Shown here piece by piece: positions 8,250 through 16,533 of a DNA stretch of 64,000 nt (position 1 is the stretch's first letter; every line of letters begins with the position of its first letter). A program made the translations under genes and the position numbers. Source of the DNA: UBA5066 sp046331465 (GTDB lineage: Bacteria > Acidobacteriota > Thermoanaerobaculia > UBA5066); contig JAXLQV010000001.1 of assembly GCA_046331465.1 (NCBI GenBank), forward strand, positions 1,984,001-2,048,000, read 5' to 3'. The notes under the pieces are model-generated. The model was not told the DNA's origin. It saw only the letters and a program-made list of their open reading frames with translations, and ran no database searches.

Positions 8250-9639
8250 CCTCCTCGCCGCCGGCGGCGCGCTCCTCCTCCTCGTCCTCGCCGCCCGCCT
8301 CGCGTTCCGCGAGCCGGAGGCGTTCTGGTGGCTGACGGTCGCGCTCGCGCCGCTGGCCGTCGCGTGGAGGACGCCGCTCCGGGGGATCGAGCTGACGGTG
8401 CCGCTCGAGCCGATGCTCGTCGTCTCGGCGGTCTCGCTCGTCCGGGCGCGCGTCCGCCCGCCCGGGGGATGGGCCGCCGCGATGCGCCATCCCGTCCTCC
8501 TCCTCGCCGCCGCTTCCGTGGGGTGGATGGCCGCCGCGTCCGTGGCCGCGCCGGAGCCGCTCGTCGGCTTCAAGGCCACGTTCATCCGGGCCCTCTACGC
8601 CGGCGTCCTCCTCGGGGGCGGGCTCGTCTTCGCCCGCGGCCCCGCGGGAGCGAGGCGCCTCGCCGCCGTGGCCTCGGCGGCGCTCCTCCCGGTCGCGCTC
8701 TACGCCTTCGTCTCCCACGCGGCGGCCGGGTTCGCGCGGCGCGCCGCGTTCGAGATCGCGCGGCCGTTCTTCTCGAACCGGCTCGACCTCGTCGCCACCC
8801 TCACCGTCTGGGGCGTCGTCGGCGCGGCGCTCCTCCTCGCGCGCGGGGACGGAGGCCCGGGGAGCCGCGCCCGCCTCGCGCTGAAGGCGCTCCTCGCCCT
8901 CGCGCTCGTCCTCCTCGTCGCGCTCTTCGCCCGCTCCGCCCTCGTCGGGGTCGGCGCGGCGCTCGGGGCGGCGGCGCTCCTCTCCTCCGGGGCGTCGGCG
9001 CGGCGGTTCGTGGCCGCGCTCGCGGCCGGCTTCGGCCTCGTCGCGCTCGCGACGGCCCTCTTCGTCGCGTCGCGCTCGGCACGCCTCGCGCCGGAGCCGC
9101 CGGCGGGACCGTTCTCGCCCGTCGTCGACGACGTCCTCTCGTCGTCGTGGCTCTCGGACGCTTCGATCCTCGAGCGCGCGAACCGCTGGTCGGCCGGCTT
9201 TCGGATGGCCCGGGCCCGGCCCCTGACGGGTTGGGGGCCGAACGGCTTCGAGCCCGCCTACGCCCACTGGCAGCTCGCCGCCGAGACGACCGTCGACAGC
9301 TCCTGGGCCGGGGCGAGAGGCGACGCCCACTCGGAGTACGTCACGGCGCTCGTCGAGCAGGGCCTCCCCGGCCTCGCGCTCCTCCTCGCGCTCCTCGGCG
9401 CCCTCGCGGCCGCGGGAGCGCGGGGGGCGGGGGAGGCCGCCCCGCCGGAGCGGCGGTCCGCCGCCGCGGCCTTCACGGCCGCGCTCGTCGCCTTCGCCGC
9501 GATGAACCTCTTCAACTCGTTCCTCGATCTCGACAAGGTCGCCCCGTCCTTCTGGCTCGTCGCCGCGGCGATCGTCTCGCTCGACCCGGCCCTCTTCAGC
9601 GGGGCGACGCCGGCTCCCACCACCCCGGAAGGCTGCTGA
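8227..9639 (+). CDS. O-antigen polymerase-like membrane protein (Wzy family)
   Basis: 470 residues with about ten to twelve hydrophobic segments and a large loop between residues about 290 and 385. The loop contains RPLTGWGPNGF and then GDAHSEYVTALVEQGLPGLA, the Wzy_C signature with the conserved HSEY-like motif. The N-terminal half carries FKATFIRALYAG and SNRLDLVATL loops seen in related ligases. The ATG at 8227 lies within the end of the Wzz-like gene, so the pair is translationally linked. Together with the protein at 3719-4969 the locus has two members of this family, perhaps one polymerase and one ligase. The 3' end overlaps the convergent glycosyltransferase by 44 bp. Confidence 0.75.
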   Translation: MAGPPAADLLAAGGALLLLVLAARLAFREPEAFWWLTVALAPLAVAWRTPLRGIELTVPLEPMLVVSAVSLVRARVRPPGGWAAAMRHPVLLLAAASVGWMAAASVAAPEPLVGFKATFIRALYAGVLLGGGLVFARGPAGARRLAAVASAALLPVALYAFVSHAAAGFARRAAFEIARPFFSNRLDLVATLTVWGVVGAALLLARGDGGPGSRARLALKALLALALVLLVALFARSALVGVGAALGAAALLSSGASARRFVAALAAGFGLVALATALFVASRSARLAPEPPAGPFSPVVDDVLSSSWLSDASILERANRWSAGFRMARARPLTGWGPNGFEPAYAHWQLAAETTVDSSWAGARGDAHSEYVTALVEQGLPGLALLLALLGALAAAGARGAGEAAPPERRSAAAAFTAALVAFAAMNLFNSFLDLDKVAPSFWLVAAAIVSLDPALFSGATPAPTTPEGC

Positions 9640-10522
9640 GCGTCTTCACGAGCCGCGGCGGGAGCGCGCGGTGATGCCTCCCGAGCGAGTAGGCGACGCG
9701 CTTGCCGGCGCTCCAGAGCGCGAAGGAGGGGAGGTGGCCGGCGTGGCCGCCCGCGAGGAGGTAGCGGACGCCGAAGCGGACGAACCGGAGGCCTTCCCCG
9801 TGTGGCGAGCCGAAGTCGGTCTCGAGCCTCGGGTCGAGGGCGTGGGTGGCCCCGATGTCGAAGTAGCGCGCGAGCTCCACCGCGAGCGGGTGCTCGTTGC
9901 CGTGCTCGACCACGGCGTCCGCCGCGTAGGCGAGCGCGTGCCCGGCGGCGAGGAGCGCCGCGGCGGAGGAGACGTCCTCGCACATGAGTCGGCGCTCGCC
10001 GAACCAGCCGATCGCGGCGAGGGGCGACCGGCGCCAGGCGGCGAAGGCGTTGGAGAAGAAGGCGGTCCGGAAGCCGGCGCTTTCGCGGTCCGCGAAGCGG
10101 TGGATCCTGGAGGCGTCCGAGTAGAGGAAGGCCCTCTTCATCCGCGTGAACGGGTGTGCCCCCGGCGGCGGGACCTGCCGGCCGAAGGCCGCGGCGACGG
10201 CGGCGTCGGCCTCGAGCGGCCTGAGGAGCCGCTCGACGGCCTCCCTCCCCGCGGGAAGGGCGTCCTGGGAGAGGAAGACGAGGACGTCCGCGCCCGATTC
10301 CCGGGCGAGGAGGCTGCGCGTCCCGCCGTGGTCGAAGTCGCGCTCGGCGACCGGGACGTAGCGCGCGCCGTGGCTCCGGACGAGCGCCTCGGTCTCGGAC
10401 CGCGGTCCCGTCTCCGCGACCCAGGTCTCGTCGGGAGGGCGCGTCTGGCCCGCCAGGGACGCGAGGAGCGCGGGGAGGTAGTGCGCGCCGTGGAAGACGG
10501 GGACGAGGGCGGCGACCTTCAC
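9596..10522 (-). CDS. GT2 family glycosyltransferase, rhamnosyltransferase-like
   Basis: 308 residues. The N-terminal GT-A domain begins VAALVPVFHGAHYLPALLAS and shows the feature FDHGGTRSLLAR, which matches the HGGTRN element of rhamnosyltransferase-like GT2 enzymes. LVFLSQDALP supplies the D-x-like metal and nucleotide contact. After the catalytic part, GWFGERRLMCEDV provides the acidic ED pair expected for the base. The GTG start at 10522 is followed by AAG. Rhamnose as donor is inferred from the motif only. Its last 44 bp overlap the convergent polymerase gene. The 214 bp upstream of the start, shared with the next gene, hold no clear regulatory element. Confidence 0.75.
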   Translation of the reverse strand: MKVAALVPVFHGAHYLPALLASLAGQTRPPDETWVAETGPRSETEALVRSHGARYVPVAERDFDHGGTRSLLARESGADVLVFLSQDALPAGREAVERLLRPLEADAAVAAAFGRQVPPPGAHPFTRMKRAFLYSDASRIHRFADRESAGFRTAFFSNAFAAWRRSPLAAIGWFGERRLMCEDVSSAAALLAAGHALAYAADAVVEHGNEHPLAVELARYFDIGATHALDPRLETDFGSPHGEGLRFVRFGVRYLLAGGHAGHLPSFALWSAGKRVAYSLGRHHRALPPRLVKTLSSLPGWWEPASPR

Positions 10523-10736
10523 GCGCGCGGGACCCCGGGGTACGGGAGCGGCGAGCGGGCAACGCGCCGGACGGCCGACCCGTCGGGCCTCCGGCCGTCC
10601 CGGCCCCCGGGGCCGCGAGGGGAGGTCTCGCCCGCGGCGGCGCGGGCCGGATCGGAGGCGATGCGGGTCGGAAGCATGGAGGCTCGGGGCGAGCGGGCGC
10701 ATGTTACCGTCCGGCCGCTCCGGCGACGCAACCCGC

Positions 10737-11846
10737 ATGGCCGACCCCTCCACCCTCCGCCACGTGGCGTTCGACGCGAGGCCGTTCCTCGAGCCTCCGG
10801 GAGGGCTCCGGCGCTACCTCGAGGAGCTCCTGCCGGCCCTCGTCGCGCGAGCGCCTGACGTCGCCTTCACCGGCCTCTCCGTCGCGCGTCCGGCCGTCTC
10901 CGTCTCAGGGGTCACGTGGAGGGTCCTTCCGGGGCCGCAGGCCTCGCTCCTGCGTCCCGCGTGGGAGGCCGTGCCGCTCCGGAACGCGCTCCGGTCGCTC
11001 GACGCCGGGGTCTTCTTCTCGCCGTGGGGCGCGGTCCCGCCCGGGAACGGCACGCCGGTCGTCGCCACGCTCCACGACCTCGCCTTCCTCTCCCGTCCCG
11101 GGACGCTCCCGCTCCGCCACCGCCTCTACTGGAACCGCGTCGCCCGCCGGCTCCCGCGCGCCGCGGCCGTCCTCGCGGTCTCGGAGGCGACGCGCGTGCA
11201 GGCGCTCGCGCGCCTCCCGCTCGACCCGTCCCGCGTCCACGTCGTCCCCGAGGCGGCGGCCGCAGCGTTCCGGCCGGCCGATCCCGGGAGGGCCCGGGAG
11301 GTCCGCTCGCGTCACGGCCTCCCGGAGAGGTTCGCGCTCTCCGTCGGCGCGTTCGAGCCGCGGAAGAACCTGGGGCTCGCGGTGGCGGCGACCGGCCGCG
11401 TCGCCCCGGAGCACGGCGGGCCGCTGGCGTTCGTCGTCGTCGGACGCGAGGCCGCCGGCGGCGTCGAAGGGGCGCCGCACGCCCGGCGCCTCGGCCCGCT
11501 CCCGGACGAGGAGCTCGCGGCGCTGATGAGCGCCGCCTCGGCGGTCCTCGTCCCCTCGCTCGACGAGGGGTTCGGCCTGCCGCTCCTCGAGGCGATGGCC
11601 TGCGGCGCGCCGGTCGTCGCCGCGCGGGCGGGGGCGCTGCCCGAGGTCGCCGGAGGCGCGGCGCTCCTCCTCGATCCGGCCGACGAGGCGGCGTGGGCCG
11701 ACGCGGTCGGGCGCGTGGTCGCGGACGCCTCGCTCGCGGCCGGCATGCGGGGCCGGGGGCTCGCGCGCGCGGCCGCCTTCTCGTGGGGCGAATCGGCGGC
11801 CCGGACGCTCGGCGTCCTCGCCGCGGTGGCGGCGGCGGGGCGGTGA
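10737..11846 (+). CDS. GT4 family glycosyltransferase, mannosyltransferase-like
   Basis: 369 residues with both GT-B domains. The N-terminal half has VAFDARPFLEPPGGLRRYL and VVATLHDLAFLSRPGTLP, and the hinge is FALSVGAFEPRKNLGLAV. The donor side has VPSLDEGFGLPLLEAMACG, the E-x7-E motif that holds the nucleotide sugar. The HDL and EPRKN patterns are typical of the WbaZ/MtfB type of mannosyl- and related transferases. The ATG at 10737 is preferred over the in-frame ATG at 10701 because the family begins directly with the first beta strand. Its stop lies inside the GTGA that could start a small reading frame at 11843. Confidence 0.8.
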   Translation: MADPSTLRHVAFDARPFLEPPGGLRRYLEELLPALVARAPDVAFTGLSVARPAVSVSGVTWRVLPGPQASLLRPAWEAVPLRNALRSLDAGVFFSPWGAVPPGNGTPVVATLHDLAFLSRPGTLPLRHRLYWNRVARRLPRAAAVLAVSEATRVQALARLPLDPSRVHVVPEAAAAAFRPADPGRAREVRSRHGLPERFALSVGAFEPRKNLGLAVAATGRVAPEHGGPLAFVVVGREAAGGVEGAPHARRLGPLPDEELAALMSAASAVLVPSLDEGFGLPLLEAMACGAPVVAARAGALPEVAGGAALLLDPADEAAWADAVGRVVADASLAAGMRGRGLARAAAFSWGESAARTLGVLAAVAAAGR

Positions 11847-11998
11847 GCGGGCCCTCGGGCGGGTGCGGGTCGGAGCGGCGCCTCGCGGCGACCTTTCCGG
11901 GCCGCCTCCTGCCGAAGCACCTCGGCGTCCGGCGCGTCGGCCAGATCCCGTCCCGGCCGCGCGGGGCCTGGCGACCCTCGCGGGGAGGCGCGCCGTGA
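11843..11998 (+). CDS. Possible small coupled ORF, 51 residues, unknown
   Basis: This short frame begins with GTG in a GTGA overlap with the preceding glycosyltransferase stop and ends in a GTGA overlap with the deacetylase start. About 94 per cent of its third positions are G or C by hand count, higher than in the competing frame. The product would be basic and rich in Arg, Gly and Pro with no membrane segment or known motif. Open frames of this length arise easily by chance at this GC content, so it may only be a spacer. Confidence 0.25.
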   Translation: MSGPSGGCGSERRLAATFPGRLLPKHLGVRRVGQIPSRPRGAWRPSRGGAP

Positions 11999-12984
11999 GA
12001 CTCCTCCGGAGGGTCCGCGTCCGGGCGAAGGCGGCCGCGTTCGACGCCCTCTCTGCGGCGGGGCTCGGCGGACCGTTCCTCCGGCCGAGGCCGGGCGGGA
12101 GGATCCTCGTCTGGCACGGCCTCGACCACCGGGGGGGCTCCGGCTTCAACGCCCGTTTCGTCTCGGCCGCCCGCTTCGAGGAGCAGGTCGCCGACATGAA
12201 GGACCGGTTCCACGTAGTTCCCCTCCGCGACTACTTCGAGGGCGAGCGGCACCCGTCGAAGCTGACCGTCGTCCTGACGTTCGACGACGGCTACGAGAGC
12301 GCGGCGACGCTCGCCCTCCCGATCCTCGAGCGCCACGGCGTCCCGGCGTCCTTCTTCGTCACGGCGATCCGGGCGTGCGGAGAGGAGATCCTTTGGCCCG
12401 ACCTGCTCGACGCGAGCGCCCACCTGACGGACAGCCCTCTCGCGGTCGCGGGGGAGCGCTTCGTCAAGGACCGGCGACGCGAGTGGGTCTCGAAGCGCGA
12501 CGGAACGCCGCTCAAGACGCGGGCCCGCCGGGCGGACGGCGACTACCTCGCCGGTCTCGTCGCGGCGCTCCGCAACGTCGCCGACGTGACGTCCCGGGAG
12601 GAGCTCGCGGTCTACTGGAGGACGCTCTCGGAGGAGCAGGTCCGAAGGCTCGCGGAGAGCCCCCTCGTGACGCTCGGCTCGCACGGCCGTCGGCACGTCT
12701 CGCTCGGCCACGCCTCCCGCGAGGAGGCGCGCGAGGAGATGGCCGCGTCGAAGGAGTGGCTCCAGCGCGTCTCGGGACGCCCGGTGGACGCCCTCGCCTT
12801 TCCGGACGGCTCCTTCCGCGAGGAGACTCTCGACGACGCCGAGGCGCTGGGCTACCGGATGCTCCTCGCGTCGGACGAGCTGCCGGGTGGAGGTCGCCCG
12901 TCCCTGCGGGGGCGCCTCACGCTCAACCCGTTCGCGTCGCTCGCCAACCAGGTCCGGGTGATCTACTCCGGCACGCACGGGTGA
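11995..12984 (+). CDS. Polysaccharide deacetylase family protein (NodB-like, CE4)
   Basis: 329 residues. After a basic N-terminus the protein has RILVWHGLDH, then VVLTFDDGYESAATLALPIL, the TFDDG motif that supplies the catalytic base and metal-binding Asp of CE4 enzymes. GSHGRRHVSLG matches the metal-binding H-x(3-4)-H motif, and DALAFPDGSF is the later conserved Pro-rich block. An insertion rich in charged residues (about 120-200) separates the two metal motifs. No signal peptide or membrane helix is clear, so it may act in the cytoplasm on a lipid-linked sugar or be exported another way. The GTG start at 11995 follows directly from the upstream frame; an upstream in-frame GTG at 11863 is less likely. 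Confidence 0.75.
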   Translation: MRLLRRVRVRAKAAAFDALSAAGLGGPFLRPRPGGRILVWHGLDHRGGSGFNARFVSAARFEEQVADMKDRFHVVPLRDYFEGERHPSKLTVVLTFDDGYESAATLALPILERHGVPASFFVTAIRACGEEILWPDLLDASAHLTDSPLAVAGERFVKDRRREWVSKRDGTPLKTRARRADGDYLAGLVAALRNVADVTSREELAVYWRTLSEEQVRRLAESPLVTLGSHGRRHVSLGHASREEAREEMAASKEWLQRVSGRPVDALAFPDGSFREETLDDAEALGYRMLLASDELPGGGRPSLRGRLTLNPFASLANQVRVIYSGTHG

Positions 12985-13021
12985 CGCGCCGAAGCTCCCG
13001 AACGGGCCGGGGGGGCGCCGA

Positions 13022-14032
13022 TCAGAACGAGTCGAGGTCGCCGAACGTCGCCTTCAGCGTCCCGACGTCGACGCTCCCCGAGAGGTCCTTGTACAGCGCG
13101 ACCCAGGAATCGAACGCCGGGAAGTGCCTCGCGAAGAGGACCTCGTTCCTCGTCCCCGGGCTCGCCTGGAACAGGACCTCGTCGATCCCGAGCCAGAAGC
13201 ACCTGCGACGCAGCGCCGCGATCATCCCGAGGAAGGACTCTTCCGTGGCCTCGCCGATCTCGCCGATGCAGAGCGCGGCCTCGAGCTTGAACCAGAGCGG
13301 CACGCCGGCGAGGCGGACGCGCCGGTTGAAGCTGAAGCCGCGGTAGTCGTAGAACGCCTCGTCCCGCACCACCCCGGCGGTCCCGGGGCCGATGCAGGAG
13401 CTGGGAACCGGCTCGCCGATCCGGAGGGAGCGGAAGGCGCGGTCCACGAGCGAGAGGTACGCCCGGTACGGGAAGCGGAGCCTCCGGCAGATCCGCTCCA
13501 GGGGAAGCGTTCGGACCCGGAGGCGGTACCCCTTCATCGTGTCGAGGTACCGGTAGCCGAGCTTCTTCGTGAAGGCGGCGAGCGAGTTCTCGTTGGTGAA
13601 GCCGAAGACGAACGCGAAGCCTTCCTCCGCCAGGAGCTGGTCGACCTTCGCCCCGAGGATCGTGAAGATCCCCTTCCCCCGGAGCTCGGCCGCGGTCATC
13701 GTGTCGCACGACTGGGCGCCGAGAACGAGGCGGTCGCCGAACCGGAACCGGAACGGGACGCCGGTCTGGTGCGCCACGACGCGGCCGGCCCGGTCGAGCG
13801 CCATGTAGCCGTGGAACCAGCCGTCCTTCGTCCACGGCGTCGTGTACTTCCGCAGGAGGTAGTCGACGGTGACGTCCCGGCCGGACACCTCGCGGAAGAG
13901 CGGCAGGAGGAGGTGGATGTTCCGGGCGTTCGTCCTCTCGAGCCGGTAGCCGCCGGGGATCTCCCCGGGCGACACCGGTTCCGGAGGCCGCGGCCCGTCG
14001 CCCCCCGTCCTCGCGCGCGTCTCCCCGTCCAC
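13022..14032 (-). CDS. GNAT family N-acyltransferase
   Basis: 336 residues. The N-terminal half is a GNAT fold: VVAHQTGVPFRFRF gives the beta strands, then AAELRGKGIFTILG is the acyl-CoA pyrophosphate loop (R/Q-x-x-G-x-G/A), and FTNENSLAAFTKKLGY is the conserved C-terminal helix and strand. The C-terminal 150 residues are a second, unassigned domain. Proteins of this layout occur in polysaccharide loci, where they acylate amino sugars; the substrate here is unknown. The GTG at 14030-14032 is seven bases downstream of a TACACT box. It converges on the deacetylase gene with a 37-bp gap that shows no strong hairpin. Confidence 0.65.
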   Translation of the reverse strand: MDGETRARTGGDGPRPPEPVSPGEIPGGYRLERTNARNIHLLLPLFREVSGRDVTVDYLLRKYTTPWTKDGWFHGYMALDRAGRVVAHQTGVPFRFRFGDRLVLGAQSCDTMTAAELRGKGIFTILGAKVDQLLAEEGFAFVFGFTNENSLAAFTKKLGYRYLDTMKGYRLRVRTLPLERICRRLRFPYRAYLSLVDRAFRSLRIGEPVPSSCIGPGTAGVVRDEAFYDYRGFSFNRRVRLAGVPLWFKLEAALCIGEIGEATEESFLGMIAALRRRCFWLGIDEVLFQASPGTRNEVLFARHFPAFDSWVALYKDLSGSVDVGTLKATFGDLDSF

Positions 14033-14039
14033 CGGGCGG

Positions 14040-14045
14040 AGTGTA
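14040..14045 (-). promoter_or_regulatory. -10-like box (TACACT on the minus strand) for the GNAT gene
   Basis: TACACT ends seven bases before the GTG start at 14032, the spacing expected for a leaderless message. It lies 49 bp from a similar box facing the other way. Confidence 0.4.
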
Positions 14046-14093
14046 GCGGCGACGGCGGCGGAGGGACGGCGGGACCGAACCGCGAAGGCCGCA

Positions 14094-14099
14094 TAAGAT
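14094..14099 (+). promoter_or_regulatory. -10-like box (TAAGAT) for the GT39-like gene
   Basis: TAAGAT is nine bases upstream of the GTG at 14109. There is no room for a normal leader with a ribosome binding site, so initiation would be leaderless or nearly so. Confidence 0.45.
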
Positions 14100-14108
14100 C
14101 CGGCCTCC

Positions 14109-15716
14109 GTGCCCGAGGACCGCAGCGACGCTCCGACCGATCCCCGGCTGCCGCGGGCCGTTCCGGCCGGGGCGTGGACCGGGAACCGCGTCGCCGCCGC
14201 TTCGCCGCCCTCTCTCCCGACGACGGTCTTCCTGCTCGCGGCCGTTCTCCTCGCCGGCCTCCCGCTCCGGCACATGGGCGGCGAGCTCGACGGGCCGCAC
14301 GTCTGGAGGCAGATGGACACGTCGCGGACGATCCGCGCGTTCCGCGAGGAGGGGGTCGACCTCCTCCGTCCCGTCGTGAGCTGGATGGGGACGTGGCGCG
14401 TCGTCGTCCTCGAGTGCCCCCTGCCCCAGGCGGCCGCGGCGCTCGCGCAGCGTGCCCTCGGGACCGAGTCGCTCGCGGTGGCCCGCTCCGTCTTCTTCGC
14501 CTCCTTCCTCCTCGCCGCCGCGGCCCTCTGGGCGGCCCTCCGTGCCTCGGCCGGCGAGGACGTCTCCCGCTGGGCGACCCTCGCGTTCCTCGCGACGCCG
14601 CTCGCGCAGCACTACGCGCGCGCGCTCGTCGTCGACCTCTTCGCGGTCGGAGCCGGCCTCCTCGCGTTCGCCCTCGCGGCGTCCGGGCTCCGGCGGGGAA
14701 GCGTGCCGACCCTCGCCCTCGCCGCCCTCGTCGCCGTCCCGGCCGCGCTCGTGAAGGGACCGGTGCTCCTGCCGATCGCTCCGCCGCTCGTCCTCCTCGC
14801 CCTCGCGCGGCGCGAGAAGCGGCTCCTCGTCCCCGCGGCGCTCCTGGGGCTCGTCCCGGTCGCCGCGTTCGCTCTCTGGCGTCTCCACGCCGAGGCGGTG
14901 AACGGCGCGGCCCCCGACTGGAGCTTCATCCCCGACTACCACAGGATGACGAACATGGGGCGCTGGTACTTCGGCAGCCTCGCGCAGCGCCTCGACCCGG
15001 TGGCGTGGAAGAGCCTCGCCGGACGGCTGCCGAAGGCGCTCGCCGGGCCCGGGGGCGCCGCGCTCGTCGTTTCCGCCGCGCTCCTCCTGCCGTGGCGGAC
15101 GGATCGGCGCGCCCTCGGAGCGTGGCTCGCCGGGGCCGCCGTCTACGTCCTCGTCTTCTGGAACCTGAACGTCGTCCACGACTACTACCAGCTCGCCACC
15201 CTCCCGGCCCTCTCGCTCCTCGCGGCCGGGCCTCTCGCCCTCCTCCCGGCGCGTCTCGCGTCCCGCCCGTTCCGCTGGCTCGCGCCGCTCGCGCTGCTCG
15301 GTGCCGTCGCCGCGGTGAACGTCGGGTGGGCGGACCGGCACCTCTACTTGGTCCCCCAGGTCGGCCTCGCGTTCGGGAAGGAGGTCCGGAGCCGGACGCC
15401 GGAGGGAGCCCTCGTCATCGCCGTCCGGGACGACGTCGATGCGCGCTGCCCGCTGCTCCTCGAGCCCTCGCGCCGCGACGGCTGGTCGGTGCGCGAGGAG
15501 TTCCTGACGGCGGAGGTCGTCCGCCGCCTCGAGGCGCTCGGTGCGACGCACCTCGCGTGGGTCCGCCGGGGTCCGGCCGCGCCCGCCCGCGCGGCCGCTC
15601 TCCCGGCGTCCCGCCCGGTGGAGAGGCCGCTTCCCGCCGGCTGGACGCTCTCGCTGTGGGACCTTCGCGAAGGGCACGGGGAGGAGGCGGCGAGGGCGGG
15701 AGCGCGGGTCGAGTAG
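14109..15716 (+). CDS. GT39/ArnT-like integral membrane glycosyltransferase
   Basis: 535 residues. After a 35-residue polar N-terminus come about ten membrane helices, with the first extracytoplasmic loop carrying LDGPHVWRQMDTSRTIRAF, an acidic loop of the kind used as catalytic base in GT-C enzymes (PMT, ArnT). A second loop contains SFIPDYHRMTNMGRWYFGSL, and the C-terminal 100 residues form a soluble domain. GT-C enzymes use polyprenyl-phosphate sugars as donors outside the cytoplasm. The next gene encodes a polyprenol-phosphate sugar synthase, so the two probably act in series to make and then use that donor. This link is an inference from order. Confidence 0.7.
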   Translation: MPEDRSDAPTDPRLPRAVPAGAWTGNRVAAASPPSLPTTVFLLAAVLLAGLPLRHMGGELDGPHVWRQMDTSRTIRAFREEGVDLLRPVVSWMGTWRVVVLECPLPQAAAALAQRALGTESLAVARSVFFASFLLAAAALWAALRASAGEDVSRWATLAFLATPLAQHYARALVVDLFAVGAGLLAFALAASGLRRGSVPTLALAALVAVPAALVKGPVLLPIAPPLVLLALARREKRLLVPAALLGLVPVAAFALWRLHAEAVNGAAPDWSFIPDYHRMTNMGRWYFGSLAQRLDPVAWKSLAGRLPKALAGPGGAALVVSAALLLPWRTDRRALGAWLAGAAVYVLVFWNLNVVHDYYQLATLPALSLLAAGPLALLPARLASRPFRWLAPLALLGAVAAVNVGWADRHLYLVPQVGLAFGKEVRSRTPEGALVIAVRDDVDARCPLLLEPSRRDGWSVREEFLTAEVVRRLEALGATHLAWVRRGPAAPARAAALPASRPVERPLPAGWTLSLWDLREGHGEEAARAGARVE

Positions 15717-15735
15717 CATCCGGCGTCCGCCGCGC

Positions 15736-16533
15736 ATGAGGAGCCCGCCGAGTCTCGCCGTCGTCGTCCCGACGCACAACGAAGCCGCGAACCTGCCGGC
15801 CCTCGTCGCCCGGCTCGCGGCGCTCGACCTCGGAGGGCGCGAGGTCGGGCTCGTCGTCGTCGACGACGGCTCGACCGACGGAACGGCCCTCGTCGCGGAG
15901 GAGCTCGGCCGCGCGGGCGGGAGGGTGAGCGTCACGCTCCTCTCGCGCCCGGAGCGTTCGGGGCTCGGCTCGGCCTACCGGGCGGGCTACGGGGAGGCCC
16001 TGAAGGGGAGCGCGGGCCACTTCGTCCAGATGGACGCCGACCTCTCGCACGCCCCGGAGGCGATCCCGGCGCTCCTCGGCGCGCTCGCGAACGGGGCGGA
16101 CGTCGCGGTCGGATCGCGCTGGGTCGCGGGGGGCTCGGTCGACGAGAGGTGGCCCTGGGGCCGTCGAGCCCTCAGCCGCTTCACGAACGGTGCGCTCCTC
16201 CCGGTCCTCGTCGGGACGAGGCAGGCAGACCCGACGAGCGGGTTCCGCGCCTTCACCCGGCGTGCGCTTGAGACGATCGACGTCCCGGGGATCCGTTCCG
16301 ACGGCTTCGCCTTCCAGGTCGAGGTGCTCTGCGCCGTCCTGGAGCGCGGCCTCGGCGTCGTCGAGGTTCCCATCCGTTTCGAGGAGCGCTCCGCGGGGCG
16401 CTCGAAGCTGGACGCCGGGGTGAAGCTCGAGGCGGCGCGCGAGATCGTCGCCCTCGCGTTCCGGGAGAGGCTCGGCCGCCGCCGAGGCTCGCCCGGGAGC
16501 GATCAGGCGGCGCGGGGAGACGCCAGGAAGTAG
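15736..16533 (+). CDS. GT2 polyprenol-phosphate hexose (mannose) synthase-like
   Basis: 265 residues of a GT-A domain without C-terminal membrane helices. It starts SLAVVVPTHNEAANLPALV, then GLVVVDDGSTDGT, FVQMDADLSHAPEAIPALL (D-x-D metal motif and the following H) and VAVGSRWVAGG, which together are the dolichol-phosphate mannose synthase pattern. These enzymes transfer a sugar from GDP-mannose or a similar donor to a polyprenyl phosphate. A TAGCAT box lies 16 bases before the ATG, and the gene follows the GT39-like gene closely. Its last 31 bp overlap the convergent FkbM gene. Confidence 0.8.
   Translation: MRSPPSLAVVVPTHNEAANLPALVARLAALDLGGREVGLVVVDDGSTDGTALVAEELGRAGGRVSVTLLSRPERSGLGSAYRAGYGEALKGSAGHFVQMDADLSHAPEAIPALLGALANGADVAVGSRWVAGGSVDERWPWGRRALSRFTNGALLPVLVGTRQADPTSGFRAFTRRALETIDVPGIRSDGFAFQVEVLCAVLERGLGVVEVPIRFEERSAGRSKLDAGVKLEAAREIVALAFRERLGRRRGSPGSDQAARGDARK

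Noticed and set aside
5022..9330. Very long minus-strand open frames opposite the glycosyltransferases
   Set aside because: They are Arg/Gly/Pro/Ala-rich shadow frames. The plus-strand frames contain complete GT4, Wzz and Wzy motifs and linked starts and stops.
10519..10731. 70-codon minus-strand frame that ends in a GTGA overlap with the GT2 gene
   Set aside because: Any GTG followed by A creates such an overlap. The product has no motif, its composition is Arg/Pro/Ser-rich as in shadow frames, and it fills the divergent promoter space.
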